Shown piece after piece: positions 24,315 through 33,492 of a DNA stretch of 64,000 bases. Source of the stretch: G038396625 sp038396625. GTDB taxonomy: Bacteria; Bacillota; Clostridia; Peptostreptococcales; Thermotaleaceae. The position numbers and the translations under genes were made by a program. Location of the stretch: positions 2,728,001 through 2,792,000 of the forward strand of contig CP121688.1 of NCBI GenBank assembly GCA_038396625.1, in the 5' to 3' direction. The notes below the pieces were generated by a model. That model saw only the letters and a list, made by a program, of their open reading frames with translations, ran no database searches and had not been told where the DNA came from. Position 1 is the stretch's first letter. Each line of letters opens with the position of its first letter.

Positions 24315-27300
24315 CTACTCAAAGTGATACTTTACTGAATAGGTGATATTTGATTTGTTGTACATGCAATTGTGATTTGTATAGTAATAGAATTCTAGTT
24401 GAGAATAAACACCTGCATTTAACGTCTTACTGAATGTAATCCCGTTCTTGGTTGTTTCATAGTCAAGCTGATCCCATTTTTTAGTTGTCACATTATATCC
24501 TCGTACACGACCAAAATCACTTCCGCTATGACCGGATACAGGGGGCACGGTAAAGGTATATTCAGTAATCGTCGCTCCTTCCAGACCTTCTTCTAAAATA
24601 ACAGAATCTGGACCAGTCAAAGTCATTCCTCCACCACCATTCGCATCAGCCACGAAAAAGACAATGGCTGCCCAAGGCGATTCAGCTCCGGCGGCATCGA
24701 CTGCATTCACACGAACAACATTTTTCCCACGAGGATATGTCTGTGTTTCTGAACTTCGACCATCCCAAACATATGAAATCGAGTCTCCCTCAGGATCTGT
24801 ACTTTGGGCTGTAATAGTGACAGGTGTCCCCGGTGAAACGCTGTTACCGCTTGGTGATCGGCTGATGACTGGCGCCGTCGGCGCTGAGTTTGTTACAGTA
24901 AAGCTTTTTGCCAACCATGGTGAATAAAATCCGGCTTCATCTTTTGCTCGAACTCTTACTGTATGCGTACCGACTACATAGTAATCGTCCGCTGTTCTTC
25001 CTTCATATTCTAATGTTGTCTGATCACCATCGGCATCTGTTGCTGAGGCTTCAATATTAACCAAGAATTTACCATTCTTAATGGTTCTGGTTGGCGTTGC
25101 AGTTAACATAACTTTTGGAGCCGCATTAACTACAGTAAAGCTTTTCTCTAACCACGGAGAGTGGAAGCCAGCCTCATCTTTTGCCCTTACTCGTATAATG
25201 TGATCGCCTACTTCATAATAATCTTCCTCTGTTCTTCCTTCATACTCTAAAGTTGTCTGATCACCATCAGCATCTGTTGCTGTAGCTTCAACTTCAACCA
25301 AGAACTTACCATCTTTAGTGGTTCTGGTTGGTGTTGCTGTTAATGTTACCGTTGGCGCTGCATTTACTACTGTAAAGCTCTTTTCTAACCATGGAGAATA
25401 GAAGCCAGCCTCATCTTTTGCTCTTACTCGTATAATGTGATTACCAACTTCATAGTAATCCTCCGACGTTCTTCCTTCGTATTCTAACGTTGTTGCATCT
25501 CCATCGGCATCTGTTGCTGAAGCTTCAACTTCAACCAAGAACTTACCATTCTTAATAGTTCTGGTTGGAGTTGCTGTTAATGTTACCGTTGGAGCTTCAT
25601 TTACTACGGTAAAGGTCTTTTCTAACCATGGTGAATAGAAGCCAGCTTCATCTTTTGCCCTTACCCGTATTACGTGATTACCAACTTCATAGTAATCCTC
25701 CGACGTTCTTCCTTCGTATTCTAACGTTGTTGCATCTCCATCGGCATCTGTTGCTGAAGCTTCAACTTCAACCAAGAACTTACCATTCTTAATAGTTCTG
25801 GTTGGAGTTGCTGTTAATGTTACCGTTGGAGCTGCATTAACTACAGTAAAGCTTTTCTCTAACCACGGAGAGTAGAAGCCAACCTCATCTTTTGCACGTA
25901 CTCGTATCGTATGGGTGCCAACTTCGTAGTAATCATCAGGAGTTCTTCCTTCATATTCCAAGGTTGTTGCATCACCATCCACATCTGTTGCTGAAGCTTC
26001 AACTTCAACAAAGAACTTACCATCTTTAGTGGTTCTTGTTGGTGTTGGTATTGCAGATAATGTTACCGTTGGCGCTGCATTTACCACAGAAAAGCTCATT
26101 TCTAACCACGGTGAATAGAAGCCAGCTTCATCTTTTGCCCTTACTCGTATCATGTGATTACCAACTTCATAGTAATCGTCTGCTGTTCTTCCTTCATATT
26201 CCAAGGTTGTTGCATCGCCATCAGGATCTGTTGCTGAAGCTTCAATGTTGACAAAGAATCTCCCTTCCTTAGCTGTTCGAGTTGGTTCTGCTGATAAAGT
26301 GACTTCCGGTGCTATGTTCGTCACTTCAATCACCTCTGATGATTGATACATTCGCCCATAAGGGTCAATAATCGTCGCTGTAAGAACAAATTCTCCGGTA
26401 TCTCGGATTGCTATTTCTCCTCCATCAGTTGCGAGTTCTCCTTCAAACTCAACTGGTTCTTCAGTTTTTTCTAATGTCCATTTCACTTGATTTTCATCAA
26501 GATTTAATGATGTCGTTTCCACCTCAAATGTCTTTCCGAAATGTATGGATTCAGGCATCGTAAACGTATACTGAATAACCGGATAGATACTTATTTCTTG
26601 ACTATGGGAAAAACTTCGATCAAGAAAATCTGTTACCGTTGCTGTTAAAACATAGTCTCCCGCATTAAGAAAGGTTATTTTACCACCATAAGCATTCAGT
26701 TCACCCAAAATGGCTTTATTCATAGAAATTTCTTCGCCATCTTTTGTTATCTTCCATTCCACAGGGAGAACACTATTGTTAACATGTGTCCTTATATCCA
26801 TTGTGCTGTCCGGATAGGCAAGCTTAGGAAGTTCAAAATCGATATTTAAGACCGGTAACACCTCTGTCCTATCTCCTGGTTCAAATAAGAATACACGATC
26901 GGTTTCATCAATTATTCGTGCGACCAGTTCATAGATGCCTGCTCTTTTAAATTGAATGGTTCCTCCATCATTATTTAGTGTGCCATCAACATAAGTAGAC
27001 CAATCTTGAAATCCAAAGGTATTATCAAGCAACCACTCAACGGTCAAGTCATTGATCTCGGTACTATTTGCATCTACCTTTATGTCTGTATCCGTATGAG
27101 CGTATTCAGGAAGTGAATACGTTATAGTAGGTACCGGATATACCTTGAATGTTTGCTCATAACTATAGCTCCTTCCACCATCATCAGTGAAAGACGCTCT
27201 TAAAATGTACTGTCCTTTATGTTTAAAACGTAATTCACCACCTTGATTCGTTAATTGTCCGGTTGTAACCTTGGAAATCTCGACTGGTTCGCCATCTTTA

Positions 27301-28979
27301 AGTAAGGTCCAATCTGCACGATGTTCTCCAATTTCATTAAAAGTCGCTTCAACGGTTACCGTATCATCTGTATGAAATAGTTCAGGCAAATAAAAACCGG
27401 CAGAGCCTACAGGATATACCATTACGGAAGTACTATCTGTAAAGACTCGACCGGTTTCATCGGTAGCCGAAGCTGTTAAGTTATAGACGCCTTTTTCTTT
27501 AAAACGAATCCTTTGTTTTCCTGCAGTAATTTCACCCTCAATAAAATCAACAATCGGAACATCCTCACCATTTCGTGCCAGAGTCCATTGAAGCTCCATG
27601 TCTCCTATATTTTCTGTTTCCGTTTTGATGATGATTGGTCTATCCGAATGTGTAATTGATTCCATCTCTAGGTTAATTTTTGCTACAGGATAAATGTTGA
27701 TTGTATCCGATGCAGTAATAACCTTTCCCAAGTCATCTTCAATGGTTGCTATCAATTCATAAGTCCCTTGACTTTTGAATTGTACAGTACCACCTTCATT
27801 TGACAATTCTCCTGTAAAAGCTGAGTCCATCTCAATGACTTTATCATCTTGTTTAATCGACCACTCAACATCTTTTTCTCCAAGATTTTCGGTTATCAAA
27901 TCAACAATAACCGATGTATCCGTATGCGCTTTTTCTAGTAATTCTAATTCTGTTGTTATGTTGGGATAGACTGTTATTGTCTGCTCATGGGTTACCGTTC
28001 TTCCTCGACTATTCATCGCTGTTGCCGTCAGTGTATAGCTACCCATGGATTTGATTTTAACCAAACCACCATCGGCTGTTAACTCTCCATCGATAGCTGT
28101 GTTAAATTCGATAGGAATATTATTTTTGTTAACCGTCCATGTAACAGATTTGACATAACGACTCTCAGGTACAATGTTTATTTCTTCATTTACATACGCA
28201 GTTTGTGGAATTTCAAAGTGATACTGTGGTGCAGGAACACGTGATGGGCGATGCTCTGATGTTTGCTCATGATCTTTACTTTCATCAATAAGTTCTACCT
28301 CATCCGTCGCTTCCTCCTGTACCTGGTCTCTCTCATCCTTGATTTTCTTCAACCGATCAAGCATAGAAAAAGCTTCTGCACGAGTAGCTTTTCCCTCCGG
28401 TTGAACCGTTCCATCCGGATATCCTGAAATAATTCCATGCTGTTTGCCGTGATAAATATATTCTAGGTCTTCTTTAGATAAACCAGCTATATCTGTAAAG
28501 TTTACATCCTCTGTACAATTTTCCTCATGAGAATGTTCATAAATGGATCGAACCATCATTCTTATGATTTCTAATCGAGTAATCGGTACATTTGGATAGT
28601 AATACTGCCCATATTCTTCTTGAAGGATAATCCCTGCGCTAACAAGCTTTTCAATATCTTCTTGAGCAAAATTTCCTTGGATGTCTTCAAAGCCTGTAAA
28701 ATCAGCCTCTTTATCCTTAGGCTGAAGCTTCGTTACTCGTGCAACAAGAGCAGAGAACTCTGCTCTTGTAATCATTGAATCTGGATGGCACAGCCCATCC
28801 GGATACCCATGAACGATACCTTTTTCTGTTAGTCGATTTATGACGTCCTCTGCCCAATGCCCTCTTGCGTCAGCGAAAGAACTTTCTGTTGCATAAACCA
28901 ACCCTGAAAAATTGGATAATAATATACTTAAAACTAAAATAAAACTTAACCACTGCCTTTTATTTTTATTCATTGTCAT
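24315..28979 (-). CDS. Giant SLH-anchored surface repeat protein (putative mating adhesin)
   Basis: About 1554 residues. After a signal peptide come three SLH domains (about 30-210), which bind pyruvylated wall polymer. A charged linker leads to seven repeats of about 90 residues, each ending in a Tyr-Pro or similar strand (about 250-870, recognisable by FK-x-x-G-x-Y-x-L-x-A). Then follow six repeats of 79 residues (P-T-R-T...ASATD-DGD...RVRAKDEAGFYSPWL), a divergent seventh, and a final beta domain. The repeats are Ig/fibronectin-like. I start at ATG 28979, which has AGGAG upstream. ATG 28973 is equally possible. Within a conjugation operon it most likely helps cells adhere. That role is inference. 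Confidence 0.85.
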   Translation of the reverse strand: MTMNKNKRQWLSFILVLSILLSNFSGLVYATESSFADARGHWAEDVINRLTEKGIVHGYPDGLCHPDSMITRAEFSALVARVTKLQPKDKEADFTGFEDIQGNFAQEDIEKLVSAGIILQEEYGQYYYPNVPITRLEIIRMMVRSIYEHSHEENCTEDVNFTDIAGLSKEDLEYIYHGKQHGIISGYPDGTVQPEGKATRAEAFSMLDRLKKIKDERDQVQEEATDEVELIDESKDHEQTSEHRPSRVPAPQYHFEIPQTAYVNEEINIVPESRYVKSVTWTVNKNNIPIEFNTAIDGELTADGGLVKIKSMGSYTLTATAMNSRGRTVTHEQTITVYPNITTELELLEKAHTDTSVIVDLITENLGEKDVEWSIKQDDKVIEMDSAFTGELSNEGGTVQFKSQGTYELIATIEDDLGKVITASDTINIYPVAKINLEMESITHSDRPIIIKTETENIGDMELQWTLARNGEDVPIVDFIEGEITAGKQRIRFKEKGVYNLTASATDETGRVFTDSTSVMVYPVGSAGFYLPELFHTDDTVTVEATFNEIGEHRADWTLLKDGEPVEISKVTTGQLTNQGGELRFKHKGQYILRASFTDDGGRSYSYEQTFKVYPVPTITYSLPEYAHTDTDIKVDANSTEINDLTVEWLLDNTFGFQDWSTYVDGTLNNDGGTIQFKRAGIYELVARIIDETDRVFLFEPGDRTEVLPVLNIDFELPKLAYPDSTMDIRTHVNNSVLPVEWKITKDGEEISMNKAILGELNAYGGKITFLNAGDYVLTATVTDFLDRSFSHSQEISIYPVIQYTFTMPESIHFGKTFEVETTSLNLDENQVKWTLEKTEEPVEFEGELATDGGEIAIRDTGEFVLTATIIDPYGRMYQSSEVIEVTNIAPEVTLSAEPTRTAKEGRFFVNIEASATDPDGDATTLEYEGRTADDYYEVGNHMIRVRAKDEAGFYSPWLEMSFSVVNAAPTVTLSAIPTPTRTTKDGKFFVEVEASATDVDGDATTLEYEGRTPDDYYEVGTHTIRVRAKDEVGFYSPWLEKSFTVVNAAPTVTLTATPTRTIKNGKFLVEVEASATDADGDATTLEYEGRTSEDYYEVGNHVIRVRAKDEAGFYSPWLEKTFTVVNEAPTVTLTATPTRTIKNGKFLVEVEASATDADGDATTLEYEGRTSEDYYEVGNHIIRVRAKDEAGFYSPWLEKSFTVVNAAPTVTLTATPTRTTKDGKFLVEVEATATDADGDQTTLEYEGRTEEDYYEVGDHIIRVRAKDEAGFHSPWLEKSFTVVNAAPKVMLTATPTRTIKNGKFLVNIEASATDADGDQTTLEYEGRTADDYYVVGTHTVRVRAKDEAGFYSPWLAKSFTVTNSAPTAPVISRSPSGNSVSPGTPVTITAQSTDPEGDSISYVWDGRSSETQTYPRGKNVVRVNAVDAAGAESPWAAIVFFVADANGGGGMTLTGPDSVILEEGLEGATITEYTFTVPPVSGHSGSDFGRVRGYNVTTKKWDQLDYETTKNGITFSKTLNAGVYSQLEFYYYTNHNCMYNKSNITYSVKYHFE
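24900..26320 (-). repeat. Tandem 237-bp coding repeats in the SLH protein gene
   Basis: The DNA encoding the six 79-residue repeats has a 237-bp period. As read, 25441-25596 is identical to 25678-25833, that is, 156 bp, although the flanking repeats differ at many third positions. That points to a recent unit duplication or gene conversion and to a locus prone to length change. Confidence 0.85.
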
Positions 28980-28989
28980 CTCTCTCCTT

Positions 28990-29220
28990 TTATCCTGCAA
29001 AGTTAAACATTTCTTCAATACGCTCTTGCAAAGTTGGCAAAATCACGTCACCGAAAAGTGCGTACAAACCCGCTAATAGCAATGCGCCAATGACAATCGA
29101 AATCAAAATTTTGACCGCCGAATCAACCATTCCTTCACCGCTATTTCCTGCAAGAATTGCTCTTCCCTTAATCATTACTTTTACCATTTCCATTTGTGCT
29201 TTGTTCATTAACTTTCTCAT
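28990..29220 (-). CDS. Small Flp-pilin-like protein (DUF6133-like)
   Basis: The 76-residue protein has a 28-residue basic leader ending in Gly28, then EGMVDSAVK and a hydrophobic helix (about 35-57) with a short tail. If cut after Gly28, the mature 48-residue chain would have an acidic residue (Asp33) at +5, like Flp/Tad major pilins and like the DUF4320-like protein at 16503. It fits DUF6133 by memory. The start has GGAGG 7 bases upstream. Being small, abundant-looking and next to a surface adhesin, it is my best candidate for the major pilin of the Tad module. VirB2-like pilin is a second possibility. Confidence 0.7.
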   Translation of the reverse strand: MRKLMNKAQMEMVKVMIKGRAILAGNSGEGMVDSAVKILISIVIGALLLAGLYALFGDVILPTLQERIEEMFNFAG

Positions 29221-29278
29221 TTCATTACCTCCGTAAGTTTAAATTTGTTTTTTATTTTTAATCAGGACTTTCCCATGA

Positions 29279-29635
29279 TTAAACGTAGTAACCAATAATC
29301 AGATTAAGTGTTGCAGAAGCTAGAACTGCTCCTATAACTGAAACAATTACCGTAACAATACGGTTGTTCCACTTCTTCTGATCGATTTCATCTGCTGCAC
29401 TTCTTCTAATGAAGAAATAAATAATCAGCAAAACACCGACAATGGGAGCTAAAACCATTAGCCATGTCGTTACATCTTGAATCAATTTTTCAGTCCCTTT
29501 GACAATTTGACTGTCCTTAACCGTATCTGCCATAACTGGAACCGTTGACATCATCATCACGACCAGTGTTCCAAAGATTGTCTTTAAAGTATTCCTTGCT
29601 TTCATTTTTAGTGGTTTAAGTTTCACCTTGTTCAC
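29279..29635 (-). CDS. VirB2/TrbC-like pilin or channel subunit
   Basis: The 118-residue protein has a signal-like hydrophobic N-terminus (about 18-35, ending VMA), then two helices (about 52-75 and 90-115) with a basic loop RRSAADEIDQKKWNNR. This is the layout of VirB2/TrbC proteins, which make the conjugation pilus in Gram-negatives and small membrane subunits in Firmicutes. The start is GTG and overlaps the end of the VirD4 gene by 20 bases. It is distinct from the Flp-like protein encoded next to it, so two pilin types are present. Confidence 0.72.
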   Translation of the reverse strand: MNKVKLKPLKMKARNTLKTIFGTLVVMMMSTVPVMADTVKDSQIVKGTEKLIQDVTTWLMVLAPIVGVLLIIYFFIRRSAADEIDQKKWNNRIVTVIVSVIGAVLASATLNLIIGYYV

Positions 29636-31685
29636 CGCCTTTCATATTTCGCATATAAACAAAATTCGATTTTTCTTCTTGGGTGTAATACTCCCAAATA
29701 TTCCATGTATCAATGGCATTAGAAGATTTTCTTACGTTACGTTTTTCTTCTCTTTTTTCACGCACCTTTCTATTATGTTCTTTGTCTCCAAGTCCAAAGA
29801 GGGTATTAAAAAACCACTTCGATAGATCTGGCAATTGCATCATTGCCGGGTGATTTCTCGAAGTGATTAATGTATATGGTCTATTGATTCGTCTGATCTC
29901 ATCCACCGTTAATAAGGCTCGGTGGGTCAGATTAACGCTATGGGAACTGGATGGATTAGAATATTTACCATGAGATGAACTTAAAGAATAAGTGGATACG
30001 GTATAGTTCCCCAGCTTCTTTGATATTTCATCCAAAGTTCCCAAATCATCTGCCTGAAGATAAAGCCAAGTTTCACAGTTGGATTTAATAGTGCCAGCGA
30101 CTTCTTTACCATATTTCTCATCCAACTGCATAAAGCTTTGAAGGAATAAATTGAAACGAATGCCTCTACCACCACCTACAGTCAGCTTATTAGCAAAGTC
30201 TGGAATCTTAACAAAGTTGCCAAATTCCTCAAGCATGAAGTTTACACGTCTTTTTAATCGTCCACCTCTTTCATCTGCATTTTTAACCAGTTGCATATAG
30301 CATTGATTAACAAAGAGACTGGCTAAACTATAATAGGTTGTCTTTTCATCAGGAAGCACAATAAACAGTACCTGCTTGTCTGTTCCCATTCTCCTTAAGT
30401 CAAAGTCACTGGCTTCAGACATGGAATGTATGAGTGGGTTTGTAAACAGTCTTAATGTTGTAAGTGCTGAAGTATAAAATGATCCTCTGGTTTTACTTGG
30501 CGCAACTTCACTTATTGCAAGTAAGGCTTTTGCTGGATGATGTGCCGGCATGTTCTTCATGTATTTAATGATTGGCATAGCTCCATCCACTACTTTGCAC
30601 ATCTCACTGATGAAGAAATAGACATTACTCATGTTCTGATATCTTCTGTCTTTACCATTCCGATTGTCATAAACGACTGCCATAATAGCACTGGCAATGA
30701 TACTGGCTTCACCGTTGGTCCATATTTTTTCATTATGACTGTTCTCCGGTACAAGGGCAGCTGTTAAGTCCCATGTGGCATCCACCGCTTTAGGAATATT
30801 ATTTTCATCAATGGCATCAATGACCGGTTGTAGGAAGTTGTACCGATTACTCTTTAGGGGATTTTTAAAGTCAATGCAAATCACCTCATAATCAAGGGCT
30901 TCAAAGTATGGATAGGTATAAGTGAAGATTTCACCTTTTGGGTCACTTATAACTAGACTTTCAGCTGAAAGCCCCAGTAATCCAACGGATTGAAGTACCA
31001 CTGACCTTGTTTTCCCTGATCGTGTTGCACCAATGCAGAGACTATGGGTATCCTCATCAACGTAAAATATCTTTTCAGTATCCCCCTCTTTATGAAAGCC
31101 AACAACGATACCGCCTTCCTTTAACTTGGGTAACGGATATTCCTGCGTATCGGTTTCTGACAAGTCTTTTTCATTTGCCTTTTCATTACTTCTTTCTGAT
31201 AGTCTTTGAAGGATTTCTCCTTGGGATAAGCTTTTTTCTTTTGAACTGTTTTCTTTTTCTTCATCCTGCCTAATCCTCTCCATTAGTATTTTTAGTTCGT
31301 TTCTTCTAAGCCTTTTATATTTAAAGCCTTTGTTCTTTTCTTCTTCTGTAAGCCATCTAGCTGATCCAAATTGCATTTGTCCTGCCCTAATCGGCGTTGC
31401 TATATCTGGTGTAATTGCTTCTAAATCAGATTGATAGGGTTTCATATTTGCCAGATAGAAATAAATAGAGCACAGAAGGATAAAACCTTGTAGATAGAGA
31501 AATAGCGACAAATGTTGACCACTTGCCGCCATACTTTCAAAGCACGATTTTATTGGAACAAAGGTGAGCACCTTCATTTTTCTTGTTAATAAAAAATGTA
31601 GGTTTGTGGAAAAATAAATATTCATCCATAAACCTACAAGGAATATTAGCGCTGATATCATCAGCTTCAGTTGTTTATACTTCAT
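29616..31685 (-). CDS. VirD4/TraG-type coupling protein
   Basis: Coupling proteins feed the relaxase-DNA complex into the secretion channel. The 689-residue protein has two N-terminal membrane helices (about 7-27 and 58-80), a charged linker, and an ATPase domain with Walker A GATRSGKT at 219-226 and a Walker B in VNFMLEEFGNF near 485. A conserved FLQSFMQLDEKYG segment follows. The start has GAGGTG 9 bases upstream. It is the first gene of the transfer operon after the mobilisation block and is transcribed towards the secretion genes. Confidence 0.94.
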   Translation of the reverse strand: MKYKQLKLMISALIFLVGLWMNIYFSTNLHFLLTRKMKVLTFVPIKSCFESMAASGQHLSLFLYLQGFILLCSIYFYLANMKPYQSDLEAITPDIATPIRAGQMQFGSARWLTEEEKNKGFKYKRLRRNELKILMERIRQDEEKENSSKEKSLSQGEILQRLSERSNEKANEKDLSETDTQEYPLPKLKEGGIVVGFHKEGDTEKIFYVDEDTHSLCIGATRSGKTRSVVLQSVGLLGLSAESLVISDPKGEIFTYTYPYFEALDYEVICIDFKNPLKSNRYNFLQPVIDAIDENNIPKAVDATWDLTAALVPENSHNEKIWTNGEASIIASAIMAVVYDNRNGKDRRYQNMSNVYFFISEMCKVVDGAMPIIKYMKNMPAHHPAKALLAISEVAPSKTRGSFYTSALTTLRLFTNPLIHSMSEASDFDLRRMGTDKQVLFIVLPDEKTTYYSLASLFVNQCYMQLVKNADERGGRLKRRVNFMLEEFGNFVKIPDFANKLTVGGGRGIRFNLFLQSFMQLDEKYGKEVAGTIKSNCETWLYLQADDLGTLDEISKKLGNYTVSTYSLSSSHGKYSNPSSSHSVNLTHRALLTVDEIRRINRPYTLITSRNHPAMMQLPDLSKWFFNTLFGLGDKEHNRKVREKREEKRNVRKSSNAIDTWNIWEYYTQEEKSNFVYMRNMKGGEQGET

Positions 31686-31698
31686 CTCTTACATCACC

Positions 31699-32148
31699 TC
31701 ACAGTTCTATCCCATCATCAGCAACCATTTCAAGGTCTTCAAGTTTCTCATGGCGTAGAATCTCAGGCACAATCAATTCGATTTTTTCAAGAATGGAACC
31801 GATGGCTTTTTCATCCTTATAATTCAAATTGCCATTAAGTCCCACATAATTCACAAGGCATGAATGGATTAATTTTAAATCTGTTTCTCCAAACATCCGA
31901 TTAGCATTAATAAGCCCTGCTCGTTTAGCAAAATCCTCTTTTGCACCTTCAAGACTTGTAAAATAATGCCCCAATGTAACGGAGTTACCATCATAGGTAT
32001 ATCGCCAAGTCACAAATTCAAAGCCATCCTGCATTTTACCCATAGCTAGAACATGTCCATCATGTTCTAAAATTTTACGATAGCCCTCTCTTAAACCATC
32101 TGCTTGTAATGGTTTAAGTTGATTGTAGAGTTCCATTAATTTTGTCAT
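31699..32148 (-). CDS. Unknown protein between VirD4 and relaxase genes
   Basis: I do not recognise this 149-residue protein, which is soluble and acidic. A segment FEFVTWRYTYDGNSVTLGHYF near residues 45-65 suggests a small beta domain of the kind seen in element proteins that handle DNA modification or relaxation, followed by a helical tail. It lies 13 bases upstream of virD4 and 19 bases downstream of the relaxase gene, so it is part of the mobilisation operon. Confidence 0.55.
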   Translation of the reverse strand: MTKLMELYNQLKPLQADGLREGYRKILEHDGHVLAMGKMQDGFEFVTWRYTYDGNSVTLGHYFTSLEGAKEDFAKRAGLINANRMFGETDLKLIHSCLVNYVGLNGNLNYKDEKAIGSILEKIELIVPEILRHEKLEDLEMVADDGIEL

Positions 32149-32167
32149 TCAATCGTCCACCTTTCTT

Positions 32168-33124
32168 TTACATACTGTTTTCACTTTCTTTGTCCCAGTT
32201 GAGCCCTTTACCTTTCTTTGATTCTTCAATTTTTTCTTTTAGCGCTTCTCCTTCCAGTGTTGATAATGGATAGTTCTTACCGGTATCTAATGGATCATCC
32301 ATTTTGACAAGTTGTACTGCCGATAAAAGCATTTCCATTTTATTTCGAGAAAGCTTAGCATCCATCCTCTGGCTATTTAATTCAAAAGCTTTTAACAGTG
32401 CTTCTTTCGTAAAATGCTCTGGCGGATAGAGCTTTCTGTTTCTGCATTTTTTGCCCTCCCCATTTGTAAAAGTAATATATTTTCTAGTATCACTCCAATC
32501 TACTTGATAGCCTAATGCCTTCATATTGGCTATAAATTCTTCTTTGCTTCTAGCAATCCATTTCACTTTTTTCACTGCTAAGAAGAGTTCATACTTCCAA
32601 CTATGACCTTTTTCTTTAGAACGATATTCACCCCGATTAACATGACTGCCTGATTTGCCCTGGGTAATAATCAATCCGTATTTTTTACAGATTTCATCAG
32701 AATAATCTTTCATCATTTGAAGCTGCTCTGCACTTTGTTTCCACTTCATACCGGTTTTCTTATTGACGGTGTTTACGACAAAATGGGTGTGAAGATGATC
32801 TCTATCTGTATGGACCGCATAAGCAATTTGAAAGCCTTTAAAGTCTTCCATTTGAACCAGCTCATCAGCAATCTTTTTTACAATTTCAGGCGTCACCTTA
32901 TCATAGGGTGCAAAGCTCTGAGTAAAATGAATATATTGTCTGCCTTTAAATTTACTGAATTCTGACTTCACCATAGAAAAATCGTTATATGCCGTATTAA
33001 CGTCACAGTTATGACCGCCTTTAAGATTTTCTTCTGTTTTCGCCGGATTGATAATATATTTAAGGACTCTTTTAAGCGCTGATAAGGTATTGTTTTTCCC
33101 GTTAATGAATTCAATAACAGCCAT
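32168..33124 (-). CDS. MobP-type relaxase (VirD2-like)
   Basis: Relaxases nick one strand at oriT and remain covalently attached to lead the DNA into the recipient. This 318-residue protein has the three-histidine metal site HTDRDHLHTHF at 105-115 (His105, His110, His112/114). It has a Tyr64 early in the chain (GRQYIHFTQ) that could be the catalytic residue, and a helical C-terminal part. The size and motif match MOB-P/MobV-like relaxases of Firmicute ICEs. It follows the small gene at 33130 by 5 bases and lies downstream of mobC and the candidate oriT. Confidence 0.92.
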   Translation of the reverse strand: MAVIEFINGKNNTLSALKRVLKYIINPAKTEENLKGGHNCDVNTAYNDFSMVKSEFSKFKGRQYIHFTQSFAPYDKVTPEIVKKIADELVQMEDFKGFQIAYAVHTDRDHLHTHFVVNTVNKKTGMKWKQSAEQLQMMKDYSDEICKKYGLIITQGKSGSHVNRGEYRSKEKGHSWKYELFLAVKKVKWIARSKEEFIANMKALGYQVDWSDTRKYITFTNGEGKKCRNRKLYPPEHFTKEALLKAFELNSQRMDAKLSRNKMEMLLSAVQLVKMDDPLDTGKNYPLSTLEGEALKEKIEESKKGKGLNWDKESENSM

Positions 33125-33129
33125 AAGGT

Positions 33130-33486
33130 CTACATCTCATCTAATTCATGATCTAATTCATTGCTTAAATCCTTCAAATCCTCAATCATCTTCTGACTAA
33201 TTTCTGTTTTAACACCTACAGCTTCATATAAATTCGATAATGCACCAATCATCTTTTCAGGATTTTCTTCAAAAAGTTTTGATTGCCTAATGTCTTGTGA
33301 TAATAGAAAATCTTGCCCTTCAGCATATTGTCCCTTAATTACAATATCAACTGCATAAGAACCTTCAGTTATGCCTATGGTGGTATACTTTCCATCTGTC
33401 GGTAATTGATTAAAATAATCAGAAGCTTCCTTAAGATCATCCATCCATTTACAACCATGTCCAAACCGATAAATATGATATTTCAT
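33130..33486 (-). CDS. Unknown accessory protein of the mobilisation block
   Basis: The 118-residue protein is small and acidic, with a first part MKYHIYRFGHGCKWMDDL and a helical end (LKDLSNELDHELDEM). I do not recognise it. Its stop codon lies just ahead of the relaxase gene (GAGATGTAG...ATG), so the two are translationally coupled. Its ribosome site GAGGTG is in place. Position between mobC and relaxase genes makes an accessory role in relaxosome formation possible. Confidence 0.55.
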   Translation of the reverse strand: MKYHIYRFGHGCKWMDDLKEASDYFNQLPTDGKYTTIGITEGSYAVDIVIKGQYAEGQDFLLSQDIRQSKLFEENPEKMIGALSNLYEAVGVKTEISQKMIEDLKDLSNELDHELDEM

Positions 33487-33492
33487 TTGTCA

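Noticed and set aside
24900..26320. Regular repeats that might be taken for a CRISPR array
   Set aside because: The 237-bp period, in-frame translation and lack of short identical repeats with unique spacers show protein-coding repeats.
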